Source: Rosellinia necatrix
Taxonomy: Eukaryota > Ascomycota > Sordariomycetes > Xylariales > Xylariaceae
Direction of reading: 5' to 3'
DNA: 64,000 bases
Assembly: GCA_021209875.1 (NCBI GenBank)
Contig: JAGYVD010000006.1
Span: 62,001-126,000, forward strand
The notes below the pieces were generated by a model. The model did not search any database. It had not been told where the DNA came from and was given only the letters and a program-made list of their open reading frames with translations. This document shows, piece by piece, positions 1-10,416 of this stretch (position 1 is the stretch's first letter; every line of letters starts with the position of its first letter). The position numbers were made by a program, and so were the translations under genes.

Positions 1-772
1 AGCCACCAGGCATCCAGGGAACAGGATGGATGTGCTGCGCTTGCATGTCACTCTTGGCAACCTGGGGTGTTGTGAGAATGGCATCCTCCATCTCATCATC
101 CATGTACTCGTCGTCGCCGCAGCTCGAGGAGGAGTCCGACACTATCGGGTTCGCGCTGCCCACAGAGCTGGAAATATGCATACGCTCCTGATTCCCCAGC
201 ATAGAACGCAGCGAGGTGGGTAGCGGGTCTGCCCCGTAGTCGCCGGTTCCCCGTCGAGGGATGTTCATCGCACGGCCGCCGATGGTGGGAGACGAATCTG
301 GCGACGATTGCTCGGCCAGCATGGAGTGGTGCAGGCTGGTGGCGGCACGGGAAAAGTCCAAGCCTCGCGACCGCCGCGGCAGGATGTTGGTGGGGGAGGC
401 ATAAATCTGGGAATGGTCGAGCTTCGGGGACAGAGGAGCCTGTTTCACGTACGATGGCTGGGCGGGCGAATTAAAGTCCCGTGATGGGACTTGAAGCGAC
501 AAGCCATGCATGGGGAATTCTGGGCGGCGGGGGGTGACTGGCGGCACTGGGTCTTCGTTCTTGTCCTTCCTCAGCGTGCTGTCGTCCTTGGATGTCCGTC
601 TGGAGGTCTCGACTATGAAAGGCGAGGGCGACAATTGGGAGCCGTCCCCATCGGACAAGCTCCTCGTCCTCGAGACGAACGGGGTGCCCTGGCTGCTGCC
701 AGCCGCCGCGCCCCCGACTCGGATGTCCTCATCCATCACAGCAGACTCATTGCTCTTGGCTCTCGTTGCCAT
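1..772 (-). CDS. Conserved disordered fungal protein, 5' part only
   Basis: Reading frame open from an ATG at 772 to the window edge, so about 257 N-terminal residues are present and the rest lies outside. The protein is rich in Ser, Pro and Asp with no folded domain visible. The most family-like block, near residues 130-170, reads RRSRGLDFSRAATSLHHS followed by SSPDSSPTIGGRAMNIP; I associate it with an uncharacterised protein conserved across Pezizomycotina, from memory and not from a search. An acidic patch (DDEYMDDEMED) follows near residue 230. Several TP and SP sites suggest phosphorylation of a regulatory or nuclear protein, which is inference. No stop interrupts the frame and codon use looks coding. 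No symbol is offered. Confidence 0.75.
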   Translation of the reverse strand, partial: MATRAKSNESAVMDEDIRVGGAAAGSSQGTPFVSRTRSLSDGDGSQLSPSPFIVETSRRTSKDDSTLRKDKNEDPVPPVTPRRPEFPMHGLSLQVPSRDFNSPAQPSYVKQAPLSPKLDHSQIYASPTNILPRRSRGLDFSRAATSLHHSMLAEQSSPDSSPTIGGRAMNIPRRGTGDYGADPLPTSLRSMLGNQERMHISSSVGSANPIVSDSSSSCGDDEYMDDEMEDAILTTPQVAKSDMQAQHIHPVPWMPGG

Positions 773-2010
773 TCAGTTTGACAGTCTCCTCCAGCTGAAG
801 ATTCGGCCGGTTCGTTTGCCGCCGGGTGCGAGGGGAGGGGCGGGGACACCGGGAATGGGTTCAAGACGCGGTATCGAGATGGCGGGGGAGGGGGAGGGAG
901 AGGGGAGGATTGATCGTGAGGATTGATCGTGTATACAATGGTTATGAACACCCAAGTCCAAGCAGGCCGAGGAGTGGTCCGGGAAAGGCTGCGCCAACAG
1001 TTTAAGAGCGCTCTTCTACCGAGCTATTCACTGGTCGCTAAAATAATCTGTCGCAATGGGCTGATATTGTCTAGGTGCGATTGTCGAATATGATTATGCC
1101 CACCTATTCCAAGGTGCGGTAGTGATCAGGGCGTGGTGGTGAGAATAGAAAGTTCCCAAGTGCTGTAGGTAGTTACTTAGGTAGGTAGCGAGTGGCATGG
1201 GAATGGGCGCAGCAGACCACAAGTACGTAGGTACTTGAGATCCAGCCAGTTGGATTGTGACGTCGCTGCACGCGTTAAAGGCGCGCGGTTCGACACCAGC
1301 AGGGGCTACTACGACCCAGCATGGCTCCAGGCGCCCTAATAGGTCCCATTATTGCTGCCATCAGGTCTAGTTACCCGAATTAGTTTAGTTTGGTTTAAAT
1401 TAATGCCAAGTCATTCCAATCCAAATATGGAGAAGCACTAAAATGTGGATACTCTATGTGCAAGTATTCCTACTTCCATGTTCACCTTCAGTCAGCCCCT
1501 CACTCACTAAAACAATAGACTATTCTTCAGTTGAGGGCGATCACCTGTTATCCTGTAACACTCGATAAGTATGCAGGTTCTATTGTATATATCTAAGTCG
1601 GACTCATCCAACTTCCATGCCCACCCCGACCGCATCAGTATATATATGCCGGGGTTGTCTACCCTCACAATAACACGATGTAGCACCATTAGAAACTACG
1701 GTATAGTTGGTAACCCCGGGTAACAAGCATCGCCTAAAGAGTCGCGCACGGCTACCGCATCAGCTCACAAGGCTTCGATCGTCGCGGGCTATAAAATGCC
1801 CTTATTTCCACTACGTGAAGGAGGATAGGCCAACTGAACACCTATCTAAAAGTCTTGATATGGGAGATAGTAATAGAGTATTTATTATCGTATCTGAATA
1901 AGGTCTTGGATCCCAACTAATAGAAGGTTCACCCATCAAAGCCAGACCGCTGAGCACGATTATATATATATATATATATATAATATATCCTCCGTTACCT
2001 GCATCAGTAT
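773..2010. other. Intergenic, no gene seen
   Basis: This 1.2 kb lies between the starts and stops of two minus-strand genes and would hold the promoter of the partial gene below 772. It contains a CT/GA-rich stretch near 880-905, TAGG-type tracts near 1165-1190 and a TA run near 1961. Short open frames here show no family resemblance. Confidence 0.6.
1961..1988. repeat. TA dinucleotide run
   Basis: Alternating TA repeat of about 28 bases just beyond the 3' end of the OB-fold gene. Seen directly; likely a simple microsatellite. Confidence 0.9.
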
Positions 2011-3084
2011 TCATTGGGTGTCTGCTGGAGGCATATCCCAACCCCTGATTGGCTTCCCACCATACTTTCTCTTACCCAGACTCGTGCCTCCATCCCCAAC
2101 GAAGTGAAGAAGCCATTCCCAGACCTTCCTGACCTTCGCCAGCTGGGTATTAGCCCGTCTAGCGGAAGAGACGTCTTTCATACTGTATACGCCCATCATG
2201 TCATCCTTGTCTATTCGCCTTCGATGGAGGAGGCCGACTGTTGTATAGCCCTTCCTCAGGCTGTGGCCGTGGACTTTGTTCATGAACACACCCAAGGCGA
2301 CATTGCGCAAAAGAATAATATCTTGTCGTCTCAGACTACGCACTAGCGTATTGCTGTCGCTTGGTTTGGATGACATCCAGAACGTGATGCTGAAACCAGA
2401 CTTTGTTTCGTCTCCCACCAGGAGCTCGACCAGGGACTCTGTGGCGCCCCAGCGCGTCTTCACCATGCGTGGTTCTGCTATAGATATGATGCCGACAATG
2501 AGATTTACGGTCATGGTCTGGGGCGATATCGAAAGCAAATATTTAGCACCCGGTAAGCCTTTCAAATCACTAGGGCGCGGGAAGTCGGTTTCCTGTAAGC
2601 GCTGGGGCCCAATGGGCTCATCCTCGCGCTGGGTGGATCTTTCTTCGCTAAGATCCTGGGTTGTATCAAAGGATGAATCGTCGGTAGCGAAGCTTTGGGA
2701 AGCGAGTTGTGATGAAGAGACATCCCCGTGGAGGGCCACGGAGTGGTCGTAGAACTGATTAATGGTGTCTTCGTCTGGGCCGTCCTCGGATAGGTTGGAC
2801 GTGTCGCCGAATGACGTTGATAACGGGGTGAAGAAGCCCGCGTTCGCATTGCCCTGGTAGAGATGGGCCAACGCGTGGGTTTGGGAGAAGCCAGTCTTTA
2901 GTCTTTCTCGATGCAAAGGCATCGATCGCCATACAGTTGGGTCAGCCTTTGGGATCTCCTCTGGGACTATTTCCAGGCCAGCAAAGTGGGCAATCGGATG
3001 CAGGAAGTGATGTAGCATATTGGCTTCAGCCCAGTTAAGAGGCTCTTTTGGTGCGCCAACAAACATTATAGTTTTCCTCGGCAT
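2011..3084 (-). CDS. Orphan fungal OB-fold protein
   Basis: Single exon of 357 residues starting MPRKTIMFVGAPKEPLNWAE. Residues about 1-60 form a conserved-looking head, about 60-170 are Ser/Asp-rich and disordered, and about 190-300 alternate beta-like strands (NLIVGIISIAEPRMVKTRWG, VELLVGDETKSGFSITFWM, QDIILLRNVALGVF, KVHGHSLRKGYTTVGLLHR). That pattern is what I know from fungal proteins annotated as nucleic-acid-binding OB-fold, and it is similar in layout to OB folds of single-strand DNA binding proteins such as RPA or the shieldin subunit SHLD2. The fold call is from family memory; a role in single-strand DNA binding is inference. The C-terminus is basic and ends WDMPPADTQ. No partner gene lies next to it. 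It sits beside a decayed retroelement and downstream of a long purine repeat, but its own sequence is intact. Confidence 0.7.
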   Translation of the reverse strand: MPRKTIMFVGAPKEPLNWAEANMLHHFLHPIAHFAGLEIVPEEIPKADPTVWRSMPLHRERLKTGFSQTHALAHLYQGNANAGFFTPLSTSFGDTSNLSEDGPDEDTINQFYDHSVALHGDVSSSQLASQSFATDDSSFDTTQDLSEERSTQREDEPIGPQRLQETDFPRPSDLKGLPGAKYLLSISPQTMTVNLIVGIISIAEPRMVKTRWGATESLVELLVGDETKSGFSITFWMSSKPSDSNTLVRSLRRQDIILLRNVALGVFMNKVHGHSLRKGYTTVGLLHRRRIDKDDMMGVYSMKDVSSARRANTQLAKVRKVWEWLLHFVGDGGTSLGKRKYGGKPIRGWDMPPADTQ

Positions 3085-3129
3085 GGTGTATTATATAAGT
3101 ATATTGAATTGAATCGAAAGTAAGCAAGC

Positions 3130-3266
3130 AAGAAAGAAAGAAAGAAGAAAAGAAAAAGAAAAAGAAAAGAAAAGAAAAGAAAAGAAAAGAAAAGAAAAGA
3201 AAAGAAAAGAAAAGAAAAGAAAAGAAAAGAAAAGAAAAGAAAAGAAAAGAAAAGAAAGGAAAGAAT
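3130..3266. repeat. AAAGA pentanucleotide microsatellite
   Basis: About 137 bases of near-perfect AAAAG units with irregular ends, lying 45 bases upstream of the OB-fold start codon and therefore in its promoter or 5' UTR. All purine on this strand, so it could form triplex or H-DNA; that is inference. Confidence 0.95.
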
Positions 3267-3452
3267 AATATGGTCAGTGCAATTTGAGAACAGCGAGTGT
3301 AGTTTACGCACGTCTCGGTCTTACCTCACCTACCTAGATCAGCTACATATACTTAGCTAGGCGCAGAGCACAGCTACCTAGTTACTTAGGTACTTAGAAC
3401 CTCAGTAGGTAGGCTAGAGAGATAAGTTCGCTAGCACGCCTGAGCGTTGGAC

Positions 3453-3467
3453 TGCTAGGCGCTGTAG
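3453..3467 (+). repeat. Left copy of 15-base direct repeat (possible target-site duplication)
   Basis: TGCTAGGCGCTGTAG here recurs exactly at 5032-5046. The two copies bracket the LINE relic, and the length suits a LINE target-site duplication. Confidence 0.6.
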
Positions 3468-5031
3468 TAGTACACGGAGTAACTAGTATTTTAACCTCTA
3501 TACTAGGTGGGTCAGGGCCAAACTACATGGCGCGACTGTGACTGTGTGGGCCTTCGCAGCTAGTTGAACCTCTTCCCCCTCACGTAACTTATGACTAGAT
3601 TTATGTTCGTAAAGACGGTCGGGGAAAAATCGGCCGGCCCTCACTGGACGTTCTTACGTGGTTAGAGCTCCTGCCTTTTCAAGTGTTTCGGGTACTATGT
3701 GTGCCGTACTGCTCTTTGTTTAGGTGAGGCCCAGTCCTGCAGAGACAAGCCTTGGGGGGGCATGCCTTCCAAGCGGTCCACTAACAAAAAGAAGAGTACA
3801 GAAAAGAAAAAGCATTAGTGTAAGGGGCGTTCTACTTAATCTGCATGCACAAGGTCTAAGGGTCGGAGGTTTAGTGGCCGTTTGCTATACTTAATCTAGA
3901 AGCGGGAGTACAGCTCTCCCACCTTCTCACCTAGAAAGGTCACCTGTTCTTTTCCGGGAGGCAGTCTTACGCGGAAGTCGCTGCCCTGAAGTTCGCATTC
4001 GAAAAGGTAACCCTAGGTTAGTTCTTTGCCGCAGCCGCAGCTGCTGACCCGTTCTTTAAGGTGGTTAAAACGCCTGTAGTAGTCGGCAAAATCTCCGTAG
4101 CCTGATCTTTCCGCAAAGAGGGACCCGAGTGCGGGCAGCGGAAGTCTTAGTCTTAGAAGGCCTTTAACCCTTGTAACCAGGGGGAAAGAAAAAGGTCGGT
4201 ATAACTCTAGCACAGCGGCTTCCTGTTGCGGGTGCGGGGGTCGTAGAACTCCCAGCATTTGTCGCATTATACGATTATGGCTGTCCTAGAGAGGGGCCTG
4301 AAGAGGCGAGACCCGAACAGATTGAAGTTTCTTCGGACGGCCTTAGGGAAAGAGACCACCCAGGTGTTAAAGTCGTGTTGAGAGGGGGTTGCCCGATTAA
4401 AGCGTTGGCCTGTCTTAGCCTCTATCTCCTCTAGGATAAAGCCAGTCAAGGTTCGTCCGGGGGGGATGGAGAGGCCGGAGATACCAGAAACGATGTAGGT
4501 GGTCCATTTCTCGTCCTTGTCGGGTGTAGCTCCGTAGTTCTTTAAAGAGTCGCTGGCCTGCATCAGGTTGTGGGCAGTATTTTCGTCCTTGCATCAAAAA
4601 GACCATCCTGTTAAGGTTAGGAAAGCGGTCGGGAAGTGACTTAAGTTGGCTCTGAGGGCGTCACAAAAAAAGACCCGCAGGTCCGCTGGAGAGAGGTCCT
4701 TCCATAGAGAGCTGTCGTCGAGGCGTAAGAGTATGCGAGGGCCAGTGCCTGTGCGTGGGCTTCTTTCCTTCCGGCCTCCTGTGGCCGTCGACCAGCCGGA
4801 GTCTTCCCCGGAGGCGGAGTCAGGGCGGGGAGAGGGGGTTTTACGCGATCTGGAGCGCGAGCGTGAGCGCGTTCGAGACCTGCTATTGGACCTCCCTCGC
4901 CCCTGAGCGGGAGTCGCGGTGGAGCCTTAATTGCGCGGAGAGAGCCCGGGGGAGCTCTTGGGGTGCAGCGTGAAGTCAGCGATAGTTCGTGGGATTTCCA
5001 AGAAGTGGAAGAGGTGAAAGGGAGAAGGTTG
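3468..5031 (-). mobile_element. Decayed LINE-type retroelement fragment (Tad-like), ORF1 only
   Basis: A minus-strand remnant bounded by a 15-base direct repeat. It encodes a recognisable ORF1 (gag-like) relic at about 4020-4926. No endonuclease or reverse-transcriptase ORF2 is visible between ORF1 and 3468, so the element is internally deleted or 3'-truncated, which is unusual because LINE copies usually lose the 5' end. GC content is close to that of the surroundings, so this is not a heavily AT-converted repeat. The outer limits rest on the direct repeat and are inference. Confidence 0.6.
4020..4926 (-). pseudogene. LINE ORF1 (gag-like, zinc-knuckle) relic
   Basis: One continuous reading frame with several stops and no frameshift. 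In order: an SR-rich start (SRSRTRSRSRSRSRKTPSP), a conserved middle (LRVFFCDALRANLSHFPTAF, NYGATPDKDEKWTTYIVSG, HDFNTWVVSFPKAVRRNFN, LFGSRLF) and a knuckle start (CDKCWEFYDPRTRNRKPLC). This order matches ORF1 of fungal Tad-clade LINEs as I remember them. Stops occur after GWSF, after RTAIIV (where the family has Gln, so CAA to TAA fits), after RKPLC, and twice just downstream. Several of these stops can arise by single C-to-T changes, compatible with mild RIP or ordinary deamination. Not functional. Confidence 0.75.
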
Positions 5032-5046
5032 TGCTAGGCGCTGTAG
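5032..5046 (+). repeat. Right copy of 15-base direct repeat
   Basis: Exact match to 3453-3467 on the same strand, on the 5' side of the minus-strand LINE relic. Confidence 0.6.
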
Positions 5047-5459
5047 ACACCTATATACTTCACCTGGAACAGGGACGGGAGCCCCGCACGAGGAGACAAA
5101 TTGATGCATGATGTGCATAATTTACGCCCTGCATACATACGGGTGCCTAGGTAGTAGCGTTAGTACTTACTTATGTATACACTACAAGGTAACATACCTA
5201 GTGCTATGTGGGGCTAATCAGAACTTCCCTGGGTTTGTTTACATCGACTGGGGCAAAACTTAGCCCACCTACAATTACACTGCCCACAGTTACCCATGAG
5301 CCCAGCTAGCAATGCTGGAAAGCACATGTCCACCAGCCAGACCCTACCAGAACAAATAACTACGACAACAACGACAAGAACGACAACAACAACGACAACA
5401 ACAACGTCCACATTGTATTCCTTATCACATTGCCCATCAAGAAAGAGCGGGCGGTGGCC

Positions 5460-7980
5460 ATGTCGCAGGAAACGGGGCTCTGGAGTGTGCGCCGACCCCG
5501 AGAGGTACGAAAGCAGAACCATTAGAAAACCCCATGCCGGCCGGCCCGTCCAAATCCAATTGTCCCACTCGCTAACCTGTCGCGCGACGCAGACTCTCGG
5601 TGGCATCGGCCTCAACTCGTCGTCCCTCCCACAACCACAATCGGCCATGAAGCGGTCCAACTCCACCAGCGGCAATGGCAATGGCAACGGCGGCGGCGGC
5701 GGCGGCGGCCTGGCCTACAACCCCAGCCACGGCCGGTCGGTGTCGGGATCTAGGCACTCCCTCGCCCTCGGCCGCCCGAGCCAGCCCATCTTCTCGCGCT
5801 CCTCGTCCTCGGGCGCCAACCTCGCCGACATGGGCCTGTCGTCCGTCAAGCGCGCCTCCTTCCAGCACAACCCCGGCTCGGCCCTCAAGACCTTCCAGTC
5901 CAGCAGCCTGCCGTCACGCCACTCGGAGAACGAGCGCAGGAGCAGCGTCTACCGCGGCCGGTCGTCCATCAACGGCGCCGCGAGCCACCAGAGCTTCTTC
6001 CAGCAGGCGCCCCAGGCCGCCGGCGTCCCCCGAGACCCGCGGCCGCTGAGGGACCGGTCGTTCCAGGCCCGCATCGGACAGGAGCTGCTGGACTACCTGT
6101 CGCAGCACAATTTCGAGATGGACATGAAGCACACGCTGTCGCATAACATCATCAAGTCCCCCACCCAGAAGGACTTCAACTACATGTTCCAGTGGCTCTA
6201 CCACCGCATCGACCCCAGCTACCGCTTCCTGAAGAACATCGACCAGGAGGTGCCTCCGATCCTCAAGCAGCTGCGCTACCCGTACGAGAAGAGCATCACC
6301 AAGTCGCAGATTGCCGCCGTCGGTGGCCAGAACTGGAGCACCTTCCTGGGCGTCCTGCACTGGATGATGCAGCTGGCGCAGATGCTCGACGGGTATGCCA
6401 CACACCGGTACGACGAGGCCTGCATCGAGAGCGGGATTGATGTGACCGGCGACCATATCATATTCGACTTCCTGGGCACGGCCTACCGAGACTGGCTGGC
6501 CATGGACGAGGATGCCGCCGACGAAGACGTCGAGACGGTGCTGAAGCCGCATGTGAGCGCCATGGCCGACGCATTCGAACGATCCAACTCGAAGTACATA
6601 TCCGAACTGGAAACGCTCGAGGCAGAGAATGCTCGCCTGTTGAGGGAAATCGAAGACCTCGAGAACTCGACACCCGACCTATCTATTCTAGATAACAACT
6701 ATAATACCATGGAGGCGGACAGAGTCAAGTTTGAGAACTTCAACACCAAAACTGATCTCAGGTCGGACAAGTACGAGAAGCGCATCGAGGTGCTGGAGCC
6801 GGAGCTGGAGAAGCTGATGCAGGAGCTGAAGGATGCGGATGACGAACGCCGCGCGCTGCAGAAGGCAGTCGACGACCAAGGGATCAGCATGCAGGATATC
6901 GACCGCATGACATCCGAACGCGAGAGATTGCAGAAGGGCATCGAGGCCGCGACCCAGCGACTCGACGAGGGCAAGAGGCGAGTGGCGGAGAAGGAAGAGG
7001 AGGCGAGCAACAGGCTGGAGAAGCTCGAGAGGCTCGTGGACGATTACAACACCCTCGCGTACAAGATCGGCCTCATGCCGCCCGGGGCTGCCAACTCCGA
7101 GGGGCGGAACTTCGAGCTCGCCGTGACGGTCAACGAATCCGATTTCACAGGGCCCATCGTCAGAGGGTCCTATTCGAACGGGTCCGGGACCGAACGCCTA
7201 TTAGCAGATCCCGTGACCGGCTACCAACCCGCCCATATCCTCAACCTGGATCTGCGCGGGCACGTTAAGAGCAGTTTCCTAGCGCTGCGGGGGGAAATAT
7301 CGGAGCGGAGAAGCATGGCCGTGGATGCCATGATGAAGGATCACGAAGTCCTCGACGGCATGAAGGAGGCCATTGAGGATAAGCGCAGTGAGGTGGAGGC
7401 GCTGGAGCATAGGGTCAGGGCCGCCGAGGAAGAATACGAGAAGACCAGAGAGGTACGTTTGATCACAAGCGCAGCGGCGAGGCGAGGCGAGGCAAGGCGA
7501 GGCGAGGCAAGGCATGTTTCGATGGCTAACTAGGTAATGACATGATAGGTGACAACAACCCAGAAGCTCGCGTCCGACACGCAGATCGAAAAGATGGAGA
7601 AGGAGCTCGCCAAGATGCGAGCCCAGCTCAGTGAATCCGTACAGCTGTTGGAGCAGAGGGAGATGAACACAAATATTGAGTATGTTCGGGCGGGATTTCC
7701 CCCTTTTAACAACCCCTTCTGTCCTCCCCCCTCCTCTCTCTCTCCGAATCAAAACACCTCGCTAACTCACTTCCCTAGGTATGAACAGTTGACCCTCCGG
7801 GCGAATGCGCTGAGGGAAGAGCTACACACGGAGATCGAGAGGATACTCAACGACGTGATCAAGTTCAAGGTGCATATACAGAAGAACCTCGAGGACTACG
7901 AGGAGTTCGCTAGGGACGAGCTCGAGAAAGAACTCGGCAGCGGCGAGACGAGAGACGATACCCCCGGGGAGGAGCTGTGA
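5460..7980 (+). CDS. NDC80: Kinetochore protein Ndc80 (Hec1)
   Basis: Exons 5460-5504, 5593-7452, 7549-7679 and 7779-7980 give 745 residues. The start is the ATG opening [15 protein letters not shown], spliced to TLGGIG; this matches the fungal Ndc80 N-terminus, and the intron has a GTACGA donor, a CTAAC branch site and a CAG acceptor. Residues 16-165 are a basic, Ser/Gly-rich tail that contacts microtubules and is an Aurora B target in the family. Residues about 167-320 hold the calponin-homology domain ([34 protein letters not shown]). From about 340 to 735 the protein is coiled coil, ending in the Spc24/Spc25-binding region. Ndc80 with Nuf2, Spc24 and Spc25 couples kinetochores to microtubules. 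The poly-Gly run near residues 80-90 is odd. Identity is very sure; exon 1 is well supported but unconfirmed. Confidence 0.95.
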
Positions 7981-8990
7981 TAGGGCCAAGGCCCCCTCCT
8001 TCCTACTTCGGGTTACCTCATTGCTATGGTCTAGGAGGCGTTTGTGTTGGGTGTGGTGTAATGATGTCTCCGACATGTTTAGGATCAACCAAGATGGATG
8101 GCCTTTCTTGTGTACGACACTGCCCTTGTGTAAGAAGTTGCGGTCGGCAATGAAAGAGAACGTTATGATGATAGATACCCCCTTACATGCCCCTTGGACG
8201 AGGCTTTGCGTTACTATATTGATTTTCTTGGGACCTACCAAAGCGCCCGTCTGCTTGCCACTTTTAAACTTGTGATGGCAGCCTCCTGCTGGCGGGTTGT
8301 CAAACATAATGAAACCGAAGAAGAGAAAGGGGAACCAAAAAAAAAAAAGGTTATTATTCGGTCTCTTCCGTCCATACTAGAGTAGATAGACTACCAAAGA
8401 GTACACAAGTCCGCTTCTTGAGTAGGTCATTGTCCCAACTCCTCTCAACCACAAATCTACATACGCCCACGTCATAGAAATACCCTCCGCCATCGAGGGG
8501 GTTTTTAATGTTAAAATCGAGGGTCCGATCTCCACCGTCTACCATTTAAGGCCGTACGTTCCGGCATCGATACCTCCGTCTCTGATGGTGCAGGGCACCA
8601 ACCTATCGTTTATACGGACCCACTAGGTTAGGTTCTACTAGCACTGTCAGACACCTAGACTAGACGTTAATGGGTGGGCGTGCTTTAAGCAGGGGCTGAA
8701 ATACTGAAATACTGCCAAAGTCTGACCCCGCAGGCAGACCTACTACATCGGGAACATCCCACCTCCAGCTCCAGCTCGCTGCCTCTTCTATGGAGATAAC
8801 CTCAATCAACGAATACAAAGGTACCTTAGGTACCTACCCACCTAGCCTCAAGTACCTACTAAATATGTATCCTCAAACAAACCTCCAACATCATCATTAT
8901 CATTCCTAAATACCACCACCACCACCACCACAACCACAACCACAACCACAACCACAACCACAACCACAACCACAACGAAAGCACTCCAAA
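7981..8990 (+). other. Intergenic between NDC80 and VPS25
   Basis: About 1 kb holding the NDC80 3' UTR and the VPS25 promoter. A (CCACAA)n/(CCA)n tract at about 8909-8974 lies just before the VPS25 start, probably in its 5' UTR, and TACCTAGGTA-type tracts lie at 8820-8860. The 24-base string at 8648-8671 recurs with one mismatch at 55849-55872. No gene seen. Confidence 0.6.
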
Positions 8991-10172
8991 ATGGCCACAC
9001 CAGCGCCCTCCTTCACAACAACCTCGTCATCCACCCTCGGCGCAATGGGCCAACTAACCCCAACAACAACAACAACAACGACGACGACGACGACAACAGC
9101 GACAACAGCAGCAGCATCAGCAGCAAGCATAACTAACAACAACAACAACAACAACAATAATAACAGCAGCATCATCACCGCCACCACCGCCGCCGCCACT
9201 ATACCGTTCCCCCACCCAACCCCAACCTCGGCCTCGGCCTCGACTTCGTCGTCCTCGACCTTCACCTTCCCGCTCGAATACTACTTCCCGCCCTTCTTCA
9301 CGCGGCAGCCGAACCAGAGCACGCGCCACAGCCAGCAGTCGAAGTGGGCGTCCCTGGTGCTGGCGTACTGCGCGCACCACCGGCTCTACCGCCTGAGCCT
9401 GGCGGGCGCCGCCGCCGAGTCGCTGTTCCACAACCGCCAGCTCGGCCGGCGGCTGTCGCTGGCCGACGCCCGCGAGGTGCTGGAGTTCATGCGGCGCGAC
9501 GGCCGCGCCGAGTTCGTGCAGTCCGCGCGCTCGGCCGGCGGCGGCGGCGGTGGCGGCCTCGGGATGGGCCTCGTCGGCATCGGCGGCGGTGGGGGAGGAG
9601 GAGGAGATGACTCGGCCGGCGGGGAAGAAGGAGGAGGTGGAGGAGTAGGAGGAGGAGGAGCAGGAGGAGGAGGTGGTGGTGGTGGTGGTAGTGGTAGTGG
9701 TGGAGGAGGAGGAGGAGGAGAGGGAGACGTCGCCTGGATTTATTGGCGCACGCCCGATGAATGGGCCGCCCTGCTCGAGGCTTGGGTCGACGAGACGGCC
9801 CAGAAGGGCACCGTGCTCACGCTGTACGAGCTCAGCCAGGGTGAGGAAACCATCGGTACAGGTGAGTTCAGCCCCCGTTGTCCTCGAAAGAGAGCAAGAC
9901 AGAAAGACAGAAAAGCCCGCTCAGTCCCCGTGAACCTTCATTCTCATTCGTTTTACCCGCATGCAAAACGACTCGTAGGGCTTTCCCCATAAAGTACCAA
10001 GCAATTCGTTAGTAGTGCGCGCGCTGACGAAGGGGGAAACCACCCGCCCGTATCTGCAGAATTCCACGGCCTCGAGCTCGATTTACTCCAGAAGGCTCTC
10101 CAAGTTCTCGTCAAGCGCAACAAGGCCCAGATCTTCGGCCAGGAAGACCAGCTTGGTGTCAAGTTCTTTTGA
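8991..10172 (+). CDS. VPS25: ESCRT-II subunit Vps25 with long low-complexity insertions
   Basis: Exons 8991-9861 and 10060-10172 give 327 residues; the usual length is about 180-220. Residues 1-90 are a Thr/Asn/Ser-rich extension. From residue 93 the family core starts (FPLEYYFPPFFTRQP), including the PPxF-type motif by which Vps25 contacts Vps22 and Vps36, then winged helix 1. Residues about 182-245 are almost pure glycine with some Asp, Glu and Ser. Winged helix 2 follows (VAWIYWRTPDEWAALLEAWV, GTVLTLYELSQGE) and the second exon encodes FHGLDLDLLQKALQVLVKRN to the end FGQEDQLGVKFF. Vps25 sorts ubiquitinated cargo at endosomes and recruits Vps20 to start ESCRT-III. The insertion falls exactly between the two winged-helix domains, so the core fold may survive. 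It contains no convincing intron and is in frame. Confidence 0.93.
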
Positions 10173-10416
10173 GCGACTTCATTATTCATTCCGGTATTAA
10201 CGCGATTCGTGGTATATAAGCAACCGTACAGTTGTCGTTATGTACAATTACAGGCAGGGTCCCTCCCTGTCCACAACCGTGTGACACCCTTCCTGCCCAC
10301 TCACTACCAGCTCGGTACCACAGCAACAACAAGGCCAAAGGTCCCCCCAACAACCAAACGCCGTGCCCTCTCAACATGGACGCCTTGCTGGAAACATCTA
10401 CCGAAGCGGGGTGGGT

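Noticed and set aside
5296..5459. Longer NDC80 start including a Thr-rich repeat
   Set aside because: It reads through an ACA/ACG repeat and an intron. The spliced start [15 protein letters not shown] then TLGGIG matches the family and leaves the repeat in the 5' UTR.
5914..6552. Minus-strand 212-codon open frame
   Set aside because: Antisense to the NDC80 calponin-homology domain, caused by high GC at third codon positions.
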